NCBI GenBank assembly: GCA_913040765.1
Contig: CAJWIA010000074.1
Span: 1-7,073 of the forward strand
Source of the DNA: an uncultured Anaerolineales bacterium
Lineage (GTDB): Bacteria; Chloroflexota; Anaerolineae; Anaerolineales; UBA11657
Reading direction: 5' to 3'
DNA length: 7,073 bases
The translations under genes and the position numbers were made by a program. The notes under the pieces are model-generated. The model was not told where the DNA came from. It saw only the letters and a program-made list of their open reading frames with translations, and made no database searches. Shown piece by piece: positions 6,015 to 7,073 of the stretch; position 1 is the stretch's first letter; the number at the start of each line of letters is the position of its first letter.

Positions 6015-7017
6015 CCAAAGCCTCCCCAAGTCCTTCAATATAATAATTTATAGTGTTACTCAAACCGTCAACAAAGCCAATACTAGGATACCAACCTGTG
6101 TCATCACACAATTTACTATTATTGGCAACAAAATCCCCAACATCCATTTTCTTCTCATCAACGGGGAAAGGAACCCTGACAATATCTGATTTGATGCCAG
6201 TCAAGCTATGCACTGTCTCAACAACCTCATTAACCATTTCCTGGAACTCTAAACCAATACCTGACCCAAATATATATGCTTTTCCATTTGTCTTTGACGA
6301 AATTCCGGCTAGTATCAGGGCATCAACACAATTCTGTACATACGAATAGTCCCGTATGAAATTGCCCGGCTCGTAAACAGTCAAATCCTTCCCATTTATA
6401 GCCCTCCATAGCATATAGTTGAGTATGCCCCTTTTAGGATTATTCACACGCTGGCGCTCCCCAAAAACATTAGCTAGACGAAGCATTGTTGTCTTGAGGC
6501 CATAGTTCATATAATAAACATATAAATATTTCTCACAAGTAAGTTTGTGAGCGTCATACAAGGTAAGTGGCCAGTCTGAATGATCTTCACTTACAGGCAG
6601 ATTGGTAGCACGTCCTAGTTGCGTTACAGTACCTGGCATAACTATGCTAGCATCTGGACAGAGTTGTCGGCAACTTTCTAGCAGCTCCAGAGTTACGCCA
6701 CAATTTGCTGCTAAATCTGCTGTGGGTGACAGCATAGAATCCACATGACTTGTCTGAGCTGCCATATGAAAAATATAATCCTGACCCACCAACAAAGATT
6801 GAAGCCCTTCCCTTGCATTATCAGCTGTACTTAGATTTAATTCGTGGATTGTCACCCGATTTAACACAGAACCAAGATTTTCTTTCTTAGTCAAAGAGCG
6901 TGTAATTATAGTAACGTGACCACCTAACTCAACACAGCGTATAGCCAAGTTACTACCTATAAAACCTAAACCTCCCGTAATCAGGACTTTTCGACCAGCT
7001 ATTTCTGAAAAATCCAA
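6004..7017 (-). CDS. Extended SDR: NAD(P)-dependent sugar-nucleotide epimerase/dehydratase (first of tandem pair)
   Basis: This 337-residue protein is taken from TTG at 7017. The dinucleotide motif is GGLGFIG (residues 15-21). At the end of the second strand, where most NAD-dependent relatives carry Asp, it has Thr39-Arg40 (TIITRS), which suggests NADP or relaxed cofactor use. The catalytic set is Thr130 in GTVTQLG and Tyr154/Lys158 in YDAHK. RLANVFGERQ (about 180-189) and the MDVGD...SK...GWYP segment near 291-311 complete the sugar-nucleotide half. The enzyme should change a hydroxyl or keto group on an NDP-sugar; the exact reaction is unknown. Start choice is uncertain: GGAGG (7024-7028) is 6 nt before TTG 7017 and 3 nt before TTG 7020, and no ATG is in frame before the upstream stop (7048-7050). 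An in-frame TTG at 7032 precedes the site and is less likely. Its last 11 nt overlap the next SDR gene. Confidence 0.9.
   Translation of the reverse strand: MDFSEIAGRKVLITGGLGFIGSNLAIRCVELGGHVTIITRSLTKKENLGSVLNRVTIHELNLSTADNAREGLQSLLVGQDYIFHMAAQTSHVDSMLSPTADLAANCGVTLELLESCRQLCPDASIVMPGTVTQLGRATNLPVSEDHSDWPLTLYDAHKLTCEKYLYVYYMNYGLKTTMLRLANVFGERQRVNNPKRGILNYMLWRAINGKDLTVYEPGNFIRDYSYVQNCVDALILAGISSKTNGKAYIFGSGIGLEFQEMVNEVVETVHSLTGIKSDIVRVPFPVDEKKMDVGDFVANNSKLCDDTGWYPSIGFVDGLSNTINYYIEGLGEALDEQ
6021..6027 (-). promoter_or_regulatory. Strong ribosome binding site inside the end of the first SDR gene
   Basis: GGGGAGG on the minus strand lies 6 nt before the ATG at 6014 and within the last codons of the first SDR gene. 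It selects the ATG over the in-frame TTG at 6038 and fits coupled translation of the two proteins in similar amounts. Confidence 0.65.
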
Positions 7018-7023
7018 CAAGTG

Positions 7024-7028
7024 CCTCC
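7024..7028 (-). promoter_or_regulatory. Ribosome binding site indicating a TTG start
   Basis: GGAGG on the minus strand is 6 nt from the TTG at 7017. The upstream in-frame stop at 7048-7050 and the lack of an in-frame ATG mean the first SDR gene must use a non-ATG start, and this site points to 7017. Confidence 0.55.
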
Positions 7029-7073
7029 GCAATTCATTGACATTAAACTATGCGAGCTTCAGGGATATGTGTG

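Noticed and set aside
7043..7073. Possible C-terminal tail of an upstream gene ending at TAA 7043-7045 (tail HIPEARIV), or at TAG 7048-7050 in another frame
   Set aside because: Fewer than 11 codons are visible and two frames are open to the edge, so neither can be supported.
1..7073. tRNA, rRNA, CRISPR array, insertion sequence or riboswitch
   Set aside because: I saw no repeat-spacer pattern, transposase-like frame, cloverleaf or conserved RNA element by eye; almost all of the window is coding.

Overview
This is a bacterial, AT-rich window (about 38% G+C in the first 60 bases, not counted throughout). Every gene I can support lies on the minus strand, so transcription runs from the right edge to the left edge. 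Strong Shine-Dalgarno sequences (GGAGG-like) and several probable TTG or GTG start codons point to a bacterium. I cannot name the lineage from sequence alone. Gene content is that of a surface-polysaccharide or glycoconjugate (O-antigen/capsule-like) accessory region.

Layout in the direction of transcription: (1) 7017-6004 and (2) 6014-5028 are two tandem, homologous extended-SDR sugar-nucleotide epimerase/dehydratases that overlap by 11 nt. (3) After a gap of about 150 nt, 4875-3928 is a third, more distant SDR. (4) 3901-3185 is a class I SAM methyltransferase. (5) 3156-1759 is an FAD-dependent oxidoreductase of the protoporphyrinogen oxidase/amine oxidase type, with features seen in UDP-galactopyranose-mutase-like proteins. 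(6) 1628-1446 is a 60-residue single-span membrane protein ending in PFIYTLF, which I recognise as DUF5989-like. (7) 1401-1 is a large polytopic membrane protein whose frame runs off the left edge with no stop. It looks like a GT-C/YfhO-type glycosyltransferase.

Genes 3 to 5 are spaced 26-28 nt apart and genes 6 and 7 are 44 nt apart, with no convincing intrinsic terminator anywhere, so most of the window could be one operon. A plausible internal sigma70-type promoter lies just upstream of gene 6.

Inferred pathway: the SDRs reshape an NDP-sugar (epimerisation, 4,6-dehydration or ketoreduction), and the methyltransferase and flavoenzyme further modify the sugar or a lipid-linked intermediate. 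The small membrane protein and the polytopic protein would act at the membrane, where the modified sugar may be transferred from a lipid carrier. The exact sugar cannot be read from the sequence. The most notable points are the tandem SDR pair, in which one copy has lost the acidic NAD-selecting residue, and the combination of a flavoenzyme, a DUF5989-like peptide and a GT-C-like protein in one run.
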